A stretch of 64,000 nt of DNA, taken from the NCBI GenBank assembly GCA_030704615.1, contig CM060731.1, forward strand, positions 50,158,001 to 50,222,000. The letters are read 5' to 3'. Position numbers and translations under genes: made by a program. Below are positions 44,053-53,790 of the stretch, in pieces. Below the pieces are notes generated by a model. It was given only the letters and a program-made list of their open reading frames with translations. It was not told where the DNA came from and ran no database searches. Every line of letters begins with the position of its first letter. Positions within the stretch are counted from its first letter, which is position 1. Source of the DNA: Takakia lepidozioides (lineage: Eukaryota > Streptophyta > Takakiopsida > Takakiales > Takakiaceae).

Positions 44053-46061
44053 TGAGTTCCATAGGCAGGACACTTAATTTGTTGGGGACTTATGTCAAAT
44101 CCCATGTTCCAATTACCCAATTGACAGCCTTGAGAGAGGAACTCAGGAAGGAATTTGAGGCTCGACTTGCCACTGAGTGTGCAAACAAGGTCGATGAAGA
44201 GGTCACTCTCAAGATGAAGCAGGACTTGGGAAATACAGAAATGGCTTTGCAATTGGCCAAGCAACAATTGATTGAGGCAGGCCTCGCGCAAGACCAGTTG
44301 CACGAAGCACATAAGCAACAGCTATACCAAATGCAGGTGCAGCATGAAAGCAAGTTGCAAGAACTGAATGCACTACGTACGGAGTTGCAGACAGTGCATA
44401 ACAGGATGGCGATACAATGTGCTACATTTACAACTATGCTTGACCAATCTACAAAAGAAATAAACAGTCAAGCGGAAAAAATGTACGAAGGCAGAAGAGA
44501 GAGAATGTTTGAGCAAATGAAGCTCATTGTCGATATGAAGAATACAATCTGTCGCAATGAAGATACTTTCAAGCAATACAGGCAGATTGAAGCTGATCAA
44601 GAGAAGCACATCGTGGAGTTGCAACAAACCATCATGGCCAATAGAAATGAAATCGCAGTCAATAACAAGGCTGGGAAGGAAGCCAATAATCTACTTGCTG
44701 CTTATGCGCAATTGGTTGAACCTCAGGCGAAGCGCATGGAGGCTTTACAACAGCAGTTGGAATTGTACAAGCTAAGAGAGGAGCAAACTCTCAGGGGAAC
44801 CACAAGCAACTTGGTGGATAACAGCCTTATGCAGGTCTGGTTAGCACAAGGGCCAGTAGAGGGCAAAGCACCACGAAAGCTCACCCAAAGCGAGATGAAT
44901 GAGCTCAGGCTGCAGGTGCAGAACATTGCCACAACTACTATAGACAATGTCTATAGTAGGATAGCAGAGTTACAAGAGGATGTAGACGGACTGCAGACTC
45001 AAGTGGAAGACCTCACTTCAAACATCGACAAAAGAGTCTATATCCCTCAGGAACAGCTAATGGCTTCTTATTTACAAGCCAGAACTTTGGCTTTTCAGTC
45101 TTCACAGGAGGTGCAGGAGATGCCAATGATACAAGAGCCAGTACCACCACCACCACAACAAGTCACTGTACCAGTAGCTGAACCTGTGGTTACTACAACC
45201 ACACCACAGCCACCACAGCCGGAGGTATGGGGCAATGCCGCTTTTAACCCACCTAAAACTCCAGCTGCCAGGGAGTACAGTAGGGCTATGATTATGCCCT
45301 TCAACCAAATTCCCATCATGTTGGATTTGGCTTGGAAAGAATTTAGTCCTCCGCAGTCATTCGCACATTACTACCAAATCATGCGTATATGGCTGCCAGT
45401 GGCAACTAGGACTAAAGTTCTTCCGAACAATCGACATATTGAAGATCATCACTTTGCACAATACTGGCACGAAGCAGGTACCATGTTGAGGGAATTGATT
45501 GCTTTCCAGGTTGTACATGGACTCATTTATACCAAGACCAAGGAGATAGCAAGTATTGTCATGGGGTGCGGGTTATACTACGCTGCTTGTTTTCTGGTAC
45601 GATACCACATTGAGCAACAAAAGATGCAAACACGCTTTCTGAGTTATTCCAGTGGAGATCATTGGGTATTACCTTCGGTGCCACCTCATATGTACCTATA
45701 TGACCCAAAAGTTATGATGCAAAAGGATTCTCAAATTCGTTCATGGTTTCAAGCAGCCTGCAACCATTTGTCAACACAGAAATTCGGCATTGATGACATT
45801 TTCTATAAGGGACATGTGGCATGGAAATACTTGCACGCTGCACCAGTAATTGGTACCCCACTCACCTGGACAGACAAGGAGCTCAGTGTCTACACCAATT
45901 TTGCTGTTCAGCAGTTACACCAAGTTGTAAAATACAAACTTCCAGACATGGTAGGACAGCATTGTATGCCCCAGATGATTCCACAAAAAGTTCGAAAATT
46001 AAAACACCTGAGAGAGGCGATGAGGATTCTGATACAACTGTTTCTTCACAGAATTCTTTGA
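44046..46061 (+). CDS. Extra reading frame 2 after integrase, 671-residue coiled-coil protein
   Basis: The longest intact frame in the window. Residues about 20-330 are strongly heptad-like and rich in Gln, Glu, Leu and Lys (LREELRKEFEARLATE, KQQLIEAGLAQDQLHEAHK), predicting a long coiled coil. A Pro/Thr/Val hinge follows (PVPPPPQQVTVPVAEPVV), then a globular C-terminal domain rich in aromatics and His (HYYQIMRIWLPVATRT, HHFAQYWHEAGTMLRELIA). No transmembrane span is evident, so it is not a classic envelope. It may act in particle transport or chromatin association; that is inference. Survival of 671 codons in an element whose pol is broken is notable. A short frame (46063-46293, Arg/Pro-rich) follows directly. 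Confidence 0.7.
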   Translation: MLMSSIGRTLNLLGTYVKSHVPITQLTALREELRKEFEARLATECANKVDEEVTLKMKQDLGNTEMALQLAKQQLIEAGLAQDQLHEAHKQQLYQMQVQHESKLQELNALRTELQTVHNRMAIQCATFTTMLDQSTKEINSQAEKMYEGRRERMFEQMKLIVDMKNTICRNEDTFKQYRQIEADQEKHIVELQQTIMANRNEIAVNNKAGKEANNLLAAYAQLVEPQAKRMEALQQQLELYKLREEQTLRGTTSNLVDNSLMQVWLAQGPVEGKAPRKLTQSEMNELRLQVQNIATTTIDNVYSRIAELQEDVDGLQTQVEDLTSNIDKRVYIPQEQLMASYLQARTLAFQSSQEVQEMPMIQEPVPPPPQQVTVPVAEPVVTTTTPQPPQPEVWGNAAFNPPKTPAAREYSRAMIMPFNQIPIMLDLAWKEFSPPQSFAHYYQIMRIWLPVATRTKVLPNNRHIEDHHFAQYWHEAGTMLRELIAFQVVHGLIYTKTKEIASIVMGCGLYYAACFLVRYHIEQQKMQTRFLSYSSGDHWVLPSVPPHMYLYDPKVMMQKDSQIRSWFQAACNHLSTQKFGIDDIFYKGHVAWKYLHAAPVIGTPLTWTDKELSVYTNFAVQQLHQVVKYKLPDMVGQHCMPQMIPQKVRKLKHLREAMRILIQLFLHRIL

Positions 46062-46312
46062 CATGGGAGAAGACTATATGCAATTCAGATGGCAGAGAAG
46101 AAGCGACGGGGGGTCTCCTATGCCGGAAAGGTTACCTCGATATCAGCCTCCAGAGGGCCTCACTTATCCAGGTAGTGATCAACCATCTACGTCAACCAGA
46201 GACAGACCTCGGGCTCGTACACACAGTCCGCCACGAAACTCTCAACGTCAAGAAGGTGCTCACTCACAAAGGTTTGCTAGTCGAAATCAGTAAACCGTGA
46301 GGACACGGCTTT

Positions 46313-46330
46313 TGAGGGGGGAAGGGGTAA
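46313..46330 (+). promoter_or_regulatory. Polypurine tract of Tat-like element
   Basis: TGAGGGGGGAAGGGGTAA directly precedes the 3' LTR. It is the expected primer for plus-strand DNA synthesis. Confidence 0.85.
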
Positions 46331-47345
46331 TGTTAGAGGACTGTCGGGGACTTAGACACTTATACAGGATCTGTAGGGTACCCTTAATTTTTGCACAGAC
46401 TGAGACCAACAGGAGCCTTAGGGGGGGTGACAGCAGCGCACTGTAGAGGGGGGTTACACAGCCCGTCACAGTCGTCACAGCCGACACAGACACAGTCACA
46501 GCCGTCACAGCCGTCACAGCCCGTCACAGCCAACACAGCCAAGCCCGTCACAGTCGTCACAGCCGACACAGCCAACACAGCCCGTCACAGTCGTCACAGC
46601 AGACACAGCCGACACAGCCACACAGCCAGTCACAGTCCGACACAGCCAAACACAGTCGCACAGCCAGTCACAGCCCGTCACAGTTTCACACAGCCAGTCA
46701 CAGCTTGACACAGCTGTCACGATCATAGGGAACGAAGAGTAGGACAGGGAACGACTGTGGGGAACAACACCTGCAAAGGGAACATGTTAGTTCACAGACG
46801 ACGGTTAGTGAGGGAAACAGTTAGAACCGCGGATAGGAAGATAAAGGGAGAAACGGGGAATTGAGAGATCATCATTCGGAGGAGGACTTCTTGGTGATGG
46901 AGGAGAGGGGATCGGGCAGAGATGAAGAACGGAAGTAAAGATAGAGAGATGAGGAGTAGATGCTTGATAAATGCAAGGCTGTAATGATATTGTAGAGGAG
47001 ATTAGAGACACAATGGCTTCGGCCTAATACCTGATAAATCATAATCGGATACTTTTACGATACAATCACACTGTGTAGAGAGATCTGAGTGAAGCTGTGA
47101 AATGAATGGATGAGCTGATGGAATCCAATAGATTGATAAAGCAAACTGATACTTAATTATCAATGGTAAGATAGCTAACATGAATACCAAAAGGGAAACA
47201 AATAGGAAACACCCCCATGATACACTAGCTGTAGGTCATGACTGATTGTTCTGCGCGGGCTGAGTACTTAGAGATTTCCAACTCTTCAATCTTGGAGTTT
47301 CCGCCTCGAATAGCGAAGGGATGGGTGAGTAAAAGCCGTGCGACA
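46331..47345 (+). repeat. 3' LTR of Tat-like element
   Basis: 1015 bp; same termini as the 5' LTR. The CACAGCC-type satellite (46455-46720) is longer than in the 5' LTR (34790-34975), and the rest is nearly identical, indicating recent insertion plus slippage in the satellite. Confidence 0.9.
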
Positions 47346-47642
47346 GTAGTAATGTGACGGCACGGTGCCGGCTTCTCCCCTTCAGCTGACATCATCCGGA
47401 CGGTCCCCCACTTTCTGACTGCATACCGTTGGCAGTTATTGCGCAAAGACCAGGGGCCGCATTCCGGAGACAAGGTTCATTAACACTCTGACTGTGGATT
47501 TTTGAGATAGTTGGCTCCCTGGATTTGGATCAGGCTTCGTCGTTCGGACAAATCGGCACCGCATTCCTTCCCATCGCTGCATCCCCCTTCTACCAGGGAG
47601 CTTCCCCGCACGCCATCCTGGCAGTACAGAGGCACATCTCCC

Positions 47643-50600
47643 ATGGCGGAAAACCCGAGCGCTACAGTGTACTGCCCTCCTCACGAGCATAGAGCTTCAT
47701 TTCCGTGCAGAGGGGACATCTGCCGGGTGATGGAGAAATATCTGTGCGTTCGATACCACCTGAAACCGGGGTCGGTTTTTTGGAGGAGGAAAGGAAGGAC
47801 TCAAACGGCCTTGTTGTCGAGAGTATTGTTGTGCTCCACGATGATTTCGGCGATGGCAGGGAATGGCGAGTTCCACCATCGGACAGCGTCATATACAGGG
47901 CTGTTGGGGACTTCATTTGCCCGCCAAATGCACCTTCTATCCTGGCGCCTTCCACGAAACAATCCGCGAATCAGAGAGTGGCTACCTCAAAGAGAGAAGT
48001 CCGCAACGAAGTAAATCCAGAGCCGAACCCATCCATGAAGACGAGCGAGAAACGGGTTGCTCTCAACCTGTCCGACTTAGACGAGGTCATGGAAGTTCCG
48101 AGGTCGTCCTGGAGATCAGGCAAGTCCTCAATGGACGTCAGTGGAGGAGGGAGTCATATTCCCAGTACGAGCACCGCAGTTCGATCTATTCTTGAAATTC
48201 TGCGAGGGCTTCACCTGGAGGGACACCACTCGGAGCTGGCCGGGCTGGACTACAGCAAGTTTGCAATTAAATCGGTTACATGCCTTCCCGCCGACGTCGA
48301 CGATAATATCTTCTTTGAGTTCCCTCCTCGGGCGGACTACTCGAGGGCGTCCGGAATGTTGACAGATATGGATAGAAAACATGACGGTCATCCTTGGTGC
48401 GTTACCAAAACCACCAGCATGAAGATGCTCGATGGTGTGCGGGTGCGCTACGTTGTTTGTGCGGGCGCGTTGCGGTGTTTCTCCCCAACTTGCTTCCACT
48501 TTAAATCCAGAGGTCACAGGAACGAGACCGATTGGACAAGCACAGCTCATCAACCATTTCTAGCTCAGGAGAAGGTTCCGAACTCCACATTTAAGTGTGC
48601 GCATTGCAAAGAACCACCACACTGCATGTCTGTTTGTAATGCCAAGCAGTTCTATGTGTTGCACCGTTTCCCTGACCTCACCCGAGCTTGCATACACGTT
48701 GGTTCCCATTGTCACAAATTGGCGAGGGGGAACTCGCGGGAGGCTGCCCACGAAGCAAAGCAGCTCGTTCAGGAGGAGGTTAAGTTGAGACCGGGTGCCA
48801 AACCCAAACAAATACAGCTCCAAGCCGCCCATAAGATGGCATTGGCCAGAATTATGTCGGAAGACGGCTCCGATAGAGTTCCTCTCGATGAGAAGGAAAT
48901 GGAGGCATTGCTGGAGTTGGTGTCCCACGTATGTTCACCGAATGTCCGAAACCACATTGTCTCATGCAAACAGAAAATTGGGCGTGGCTCGGATATGCAC
49001 TCCATTCTGGAGGTGAAGCGACGATGTGGATATGACTACATTCATGGAAGTAGGTTTCCAGGACAAGGGACTGAGGCAGATCGTTGTTTCGTATTCAAAA
49101 TGTCCACGTGTGGACCTGGCAGCGGCGTCGAACTGGTCGACAGGATGACGAGTGGGGACTTGTCAAACAGTTGGGTCATGTTCAACCATATCAAGCAAAT
49201 TACAAATCACTAGTGGGTGACAATGGGTGCACATGTCTACGACACCCACTGCAGGATGCTAATGACAATTGCTATTTGTGAGATGAAAGGAGAGGACACA
49301 CAATCGGAGATGCTTCTTTGGCAGGGAATAAACGAACAAATGGCCAAGGCGGGATTGCCCCCTCCCAATTTCCGTGGTTTCATGGCGGACAACGCACAAG
49401 CAAATTGGGCTGCCATCCGAAGGGTGTACGGGCAAGACCCCAATGTTCCCATGGAAGGCAAGGAGAGATCTTGTGGGTTCCATTTTCTGCAGAGCCTTTC
49501 GCAGTACACAACCAGGCTCGTGGCGCCAGATTTCAGAGAGGAGCACCGTTCCATGTGCCTTGTGTGGAAGCGCGCTCCCACCTTGGATGATGCAGAGACA
49601 CAGTTTGCATGTATACGGGCTTGGTGGACATCGTCAGGTGCTGTAAGGAAATCAGACGAGGAGCAATGGTCAGTTGGCTAGCATGGTGGCATTATCGTTT
49701 CCTCCAGTTCGGCGACTATATGCGGGAGGTGAGTTGCACGAATTCGCGTCCTGTTGAATATTATTCTTGGCCATATTGTAACTTGCTTGTAACCTCAACA
49801 TGTGCTTGTGCAGGAAATGTGTCTCGACTCCGACACCGACATGCCCACGACAAACATGGCCGAATCAGTGCACTCTTCCTGGCGTGCCTCCTCTGCAGCG
49901 CATCTGGTGGACATCCTCACTGCCACAACGGAGGACATTGTGAGGTCAATATGCAGCAATGCAGGTACAATGAGTTCTTGAAAGGGAAACAGTGGGGCTT
50001 GGGGCCGGACAGGCAGGAAATGCTGATGCGGACTGCCTCTAGATCGAAGAATCCTCGGAAGTGGGCGGCGGCCTTGCGAGAGGGCCTTCAGGACACGCCA
50101 TTGCTGCAAAGAGGCCAACATTTGGAAGGAGTTCATACCCGTCCAGTGAGACGAAGACTTGACGAGGCACCAGGCGGAGAAGAGGATTCATGGCGAGCTG
50201 ACAAGAATATTCGCACGCTCCCTCGTGGTCCGGTGATGTTGCCTGAGGAGGTCTTGTCGAGCACCGCAAGTCCTGCACGTTCTAGATCGCCATCTCCTTT
50301 GAGCACAAGGCGCGTGCCCCGGCAACATAACGAGCCATCTGTAGTAAAGCAGTACAACATTCCCATTGGTGGAGACAAGAGTGTCGGAGTCACAGTGGAG
50401 AATTGCGAGGACATTGCCGGCATTTCGAGGGAAGTGTTGCGCCATCCGGGTGGATACAAGAGCACGCTGTGGTGAGATGATTCGGAGGAACCCACACGGT
50501 GCTGTACCTGCACCTTGTTTCAGCGGCAGATTTTTGACTCCCACATTTGTTCACGCCACAACGCAGACATTTTGGTTCTGTAGGCACGACATAATGACCT

Positions 50601-51229
50601 GTGTATTTGGCAAGTCCAAGTACGGGATTCAGGGAATGTCGGAGTCTCCGGGCGTCTGGCCTGTTGCACCGGGTTGCAGCCTCTCTCAGAATGAGGCGGA
50701 TGCTCTATCTGCAGCAGGATTTCGAATGGTGCAACGCACAGACATCCCGGCCCACGCATTTCCGGTTCCTCAAACCCAGCCATTGCAGACTGCTCGGTCC
50801 AGTAGAGACGGATTGGACAATTCTGCACATCCCACAATGCGATTCAGAAGAGTGAAGAGACGACACCCTCCCAACAAGTTGAATGAGACTCGGATTGCCA
50901 ATGCTCTTGGGATGGCTTGCACTATTCAGAGCTCCGTGGACGTACCCCCACCTGGCCTTGGGCGTGTGTATCGGATGGCAACGGCCGGCTCGGCTGTACG
51001 CGACGATGTATACACAATTACGATTGGAGTGGAGCCGACTTGCAATTGTACGGACTTCTCGTTGATTGAAGCAAAGAATGTTTCGAAGTATTATCCGTGC
51101 AAGCATCTGTATTACATTTACCTGAAGAGGTTGAGGATGAACGTGACTATTGATGACTTTATTCATGCACCGGCGTTGAGCGTGAACGAGCTGCACAAAC
51201 TCCTCCTTAGGGATTCCAGAAATCATTGA
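47643..51229 (+). pseudogene. Mutator-like transposase, right copy (one nonsense codon, frameshifts)
   Basis: Begins about MAENPSATVYC (47643), shifts frame near 47778, then runs to 49213. The N-terminal part carries a GCM/WRKY-like zinc domain (48440-48720): CAGALRCFSPTC, FKCAHCKEPPHC, and the closing HVGSHCHK. A TAG at 49211-49213 stands where the left copy has Gln; the core continues with MGAHVYDTHCRMLMTIAICEM, FRGFMADNAQANW (49370-49408) and CGFHFLQSLSQYTTRL. A likely intron lies around 49727-49813, then MAESVHSSW. The C-terminus has a SWIM finger CNC...CKH (51040-51110) and the stop at 51229. Like the left copy it would be an end-cutting DDE enzyme; here it is a pseudogene with different lesions. 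Confidence 0.85.
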
Positions 51230-51384
51230 TGGGGCAAAGGGAATCCTCCATATGGATATTTTCAATTGCATTTTGCTGTATCAGATTTTTTTTGCAGTGT
51301 AATGAAATGCACCCCAAAACTCCTGGAATGAGACAATATTCCATTCAAACTGAGATCCAATAGAAGCAGTTGTGGGACCATTTC

Positions 51385-51765
51385 TGGAAAAATGGCGCCG
51401 AATTTCTCTTTTTGGGGCCGAAAACTGGCTAAGTCCCAACATGCACTGGTACCTGTGTCTGGGAAAATGGCGCCGAATTTCTCTTTTTTGGGCCGAAAAC
51501 TGGCTAAGTCCCAACATGCACTGGTACTGTGCCTGGAAAAATGGAGCCGAATTTCCCTATTTTGCGTCGAAAACTGGCTAAGTCCGAACATGCACTGGAA
51601 AAATGGCGCCGAATTACCTGTCATGAGGGGACCTATAGCCGCGGAATTCGGCACCATTTTTCGCCAGAGAGACCTATTACCGCGAAATACGTCGCCGTTT
51701 TTTCAGGTTACGGACCCTATTACCGCGAAATTCGGCGCCATATTTGCACATGTCGCTGGGAATTG
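51385..51765. repeat. Subterminal GGCGCC palindrome words of right MULE
   Basis: About seven words related to GGAAAAATGGCGCCGAATTTC at 51386, 51463, 51536, 51595, 51643, 51690 and 51728, in both orientations, with AACTGGCTAAGTCC spacers. They are more numerous than in the left copy (5187-5470). Confidence 0.8.
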
Positions 51766-51880
51766 GCATGAGCGGAAGACGAAATATCATGAGCACAACT
51801 GTCAAAACTACAATTTTCCCTTTAAGGGGCCGAATAATATATTTGTTTTTCCTGACACATTGCATTAAATTATTGTTTTT

Positions 51881-52335
51881 TAAATTGTTTTTTAACAATA
51901 AAAAACAATAAAAAATTGGAACCATGTGCTACTTGGGCAACTTTCTGGTGCATAATCTATCTGAGTTGTGAAGGGAAATAGGACCCACCCCTGAAAAGGG
52001 GCAGTAGCCGCAAGGCGAAGTGGCTCTTAGTTACGCCGGCCTCGGCCGGAATCTTCTCTCTCTTTCTCTCTTGTGAAGGGAACCAAATTATCATGGTGCA
52101 ACTGCAGGTGCGAATAGTCATCATCAACTGCGGGCACGTGTGGTTGTGGCAGGGCCCGCGGGTGGCACATAGGGTCGCGCAGGGTGGGGCGACCCCTACC
52201 CGGCGGGGTCAGTCTGCTCGGGTGAGCCGCCCCGGGGCGCGCGCGCAGGGGAAGCGAGAGGGGGAATGAGACTGTTGGGCCCACAAAACACCTGAAGATA
52301 TGTAGATAAATAATTAATTATTTCAAGGGTTTCCA
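51881..52335. other. No gene seen; outside the right MULE
   Basis: Starts with an A/T-rich stretch of short self-complementary words (TTGTTTTTTAAA, AACAATAAAAAAC). It then becomes GC-rich with CTCTCTCTTT and CGGGCCC words. No terminal repeat matching the left MULE end is present. Confidence 0.4.
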
Positions 52336-52337
52336 GA

Positions 52338-52480
52338 AAGCAGTGGCTAGTGTGATGGTAAAAAGCAACTTGTGACGAACGTGAGGTCTGTTGTTCAAAT
52401 CTTGACAGGTGACATTATGGCGGTAATGTGTGTTAATTATAAATATATATTTTGTTGAGAAGGGTCTGAAGGTTGGAGTT
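52338..52480 (+). repeat. Possible tRNA-derived SINE head
   Basis: GTGGCTAGTGTGATGG resembles an A box and TGTTCAAATCT, about 40 bp later, a B box of an internal pol III promoter. An inverted relative at about 53790-53740 has GTGTTCAAATCC followed by the same GGTAATGTGTGT words. No folded tRNA can be drawn, so this is a SINE-like remnant at best. Confidence 0.35.
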
Positions 52481-52489
52481 AGGCGCTCG

Positions 52490-52770
52490 CCCGTCAGTCT
52501 GCTCGTCAATCGACAGTCTGCTGGTGAGTCCGCTCGCCAATCTGCCGGACTAAGTCAGTCCGCTCGCCAATCGCCAGTCCGCTCGCAAGTCTGTTGGTCA
52601 GTCCGCTGGTCAATCGACAGTCTGCTGGTGAGTCCGCTCGCCAATCTGCTGGACTGAGTCAGTCCACTCGCCAATCGCCAGTCCGCTCGCAAGTCTGTTG
52701 GTCAATCCGCTCGCCAATCCGCTGGTCAGTCCGCTCGCCAGTTGGAGTCAGTCTGTTGAGGGTTGGCCAG
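52490..52770. repeat. Tandem CAGTCCGCTCGCCAATC array
   Basis: Units of about 17 bp (variants of CAGTCCGCTCGCCAATC) form a higher-order unit of about 117 bp, repeated twice (52507 and 52624). A short inverted relative lies at 53650-53720. A frame can be read through it (QSAGESARQSAG) but it is a repeat artefact. Confidence 0.8.
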
Positions 52771-53499
52771 TCCGCTAGAAGGTTTGCCGCCGTTAAAGAA
52801 CTAGGACTTAGAAAAAATTCAGAATCTAGACCCGGTGAAAGGGGGGTGGGTTCATGAGCTCACCCCATGGGCCGTACTCGTGGGTACGTCCCAATTATTA
52901 AAAAATGAGAGGTCTTAATTATAGTGAGAGAAAAAAATAACCTCTTTCACAGTGGCTGTGAAGCCTTTCTAATGGGACACCCCGACCAAGGGAAGGGGGA
53001 GAAGAACATACCACACCCAACATGTAGCAGGATGTGACATGTGACCCTAGGATCATGTGGTGGCACTCTGTGCAATATCCAACTGAACTACTGACTGGAC
53101 ATTAATAGTTATACTAAGTTTTTTTCTTATGTAAATCCAATCTTTATACTATGGTTTTTGTCTTTATACTATTGTTTTTTTCTCGTTGGCTCTGTCCCGC
53201 AAGGAATAGAGGCATTGTGTAGACATCTTGCCGAGAACTAGGCTTATCCATTAAGCCTAGTCTATGGAGGGTTGATGGGCATGATTCATGAAGCCGTAGA
53301 AAAAGTAAAACAACTACCTCCCCCAAAATCACGGAAGGAAAGAGCAAAGACAGAGCCTCTTGTGGTGGAGCCACTTGTTTTTCAAGCAGAGGCCCTGGAA
53401 ATACCTCAATAAATGCATGCTAAGATGCAAAATCCTTTTGCTGCAGGGCCAATAAAGGGGGAAAATAACGCCTCTCATTTTTTAATAGCAGCGTCTTCA

Positions 53500-53790
53500 A
53501 TGCACCTATGGGCCCCGCCAGTACGGCCCATGGGGTGAGCGGATAAACCCACTGCCTATTCACCGGGTCCGGATTCTGAATTTTTTCTAAGTCCTGGTTC
53601 TTCATACCCTCCCAAGAGACTCATTCCTCCAGCAGATTGGCTCCAACCTTTGAGAGGACTGGCCAGCGGACTGGCGACCTTCGAGCGGACTCCAACTGGC
53701 GAGCGCACTGACAGACCCTCCTCAGACAAAACACACATTACTACCGCAGTATCACCTGGTAGGATTTGAACACCACATTAGGAGAAGAAT
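53500..53790 (-). repeat. Inverted partner of the 52338-52870 repeat
   Basis: Reading the minus strand gives in order the GTTCAAATCC box, GGTAATGTGTG, CGCTCGCCAGTTGGAGTC words, AGGACTTAGAAAAAATTC, CCGGTGAA and CCCATGGGCCGTACT. This is the same order as 52395-52880 on the plus strand, but with the tandem array much shorter. The two copies enclose about 600 bp (52900-53500) without a recognisable gene. Confidence 0.65.

Larger units (their letters stand above)
34655..47345 (+). mobile_element. Tat/Athila-like Ty3/gypsy retrotransposon, 12.7 kb
   Basis: LTRs at 34655-35593 and 46331-47345 start TGTTAGAGGACTGTCGG and end GCGACA, with a 5-bp duplication GTAGT. Internal order: primer site, acidic leader frames, gag with zinc knuckles, protease, reverse transcriptase, RNase H, integrase, an in-frame tandem-repeat tail, two extra reading frames, polypurine tract. 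The FLDDFS-type catalytic box, absence of a chromodomain and the long post-integrase region point to the Tat/Athila side of Ty3/gypsy. The frames are interrupted by a few stops and frameshifts. Confidence 0.9.
19143..51880. mobile_element. Right Mutator-like element, inverted copy, interrupted by two LTR retrotransposons
   Basis: From GGGGCTGCTATTTCATGAGC at 19143 the sequence is the reverse complement of the left MULE read from its right end: methyltransferase gene on the minus strand (32260 to 19363), palindrome array (33005-34654 plus 47351-47430), transposase on the plus strand (47643-51229), then subterminal palindromes. Subtracting the two retrotransposons and their duplications leaves about 13.4 kb, close to the 13.8 kb of the left copy. 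Homology to the left copy fades at about 51880 and the outer inverted repeat is not recognisable, so this end is probably truncated. The 1.1 kb with the 188-residue frame is missing. Confidence 0.8.

Noticed and set aside
52303-52310. TAGATAAA as a target duplication partner for the right MULE (host side TAGATAAAG at 19134-19142)
   Set aside because: Only eight bases match in an AT-rich stretch, homology to the left copy ends about 420 bp earlier, and no GCTATTTCATGAGC-type end precedes it.
52338-52420. A functional tRNA gene
   Set aside because: A- and B-box-like words are present but no acceptor stem or anticodon arm can be paired.
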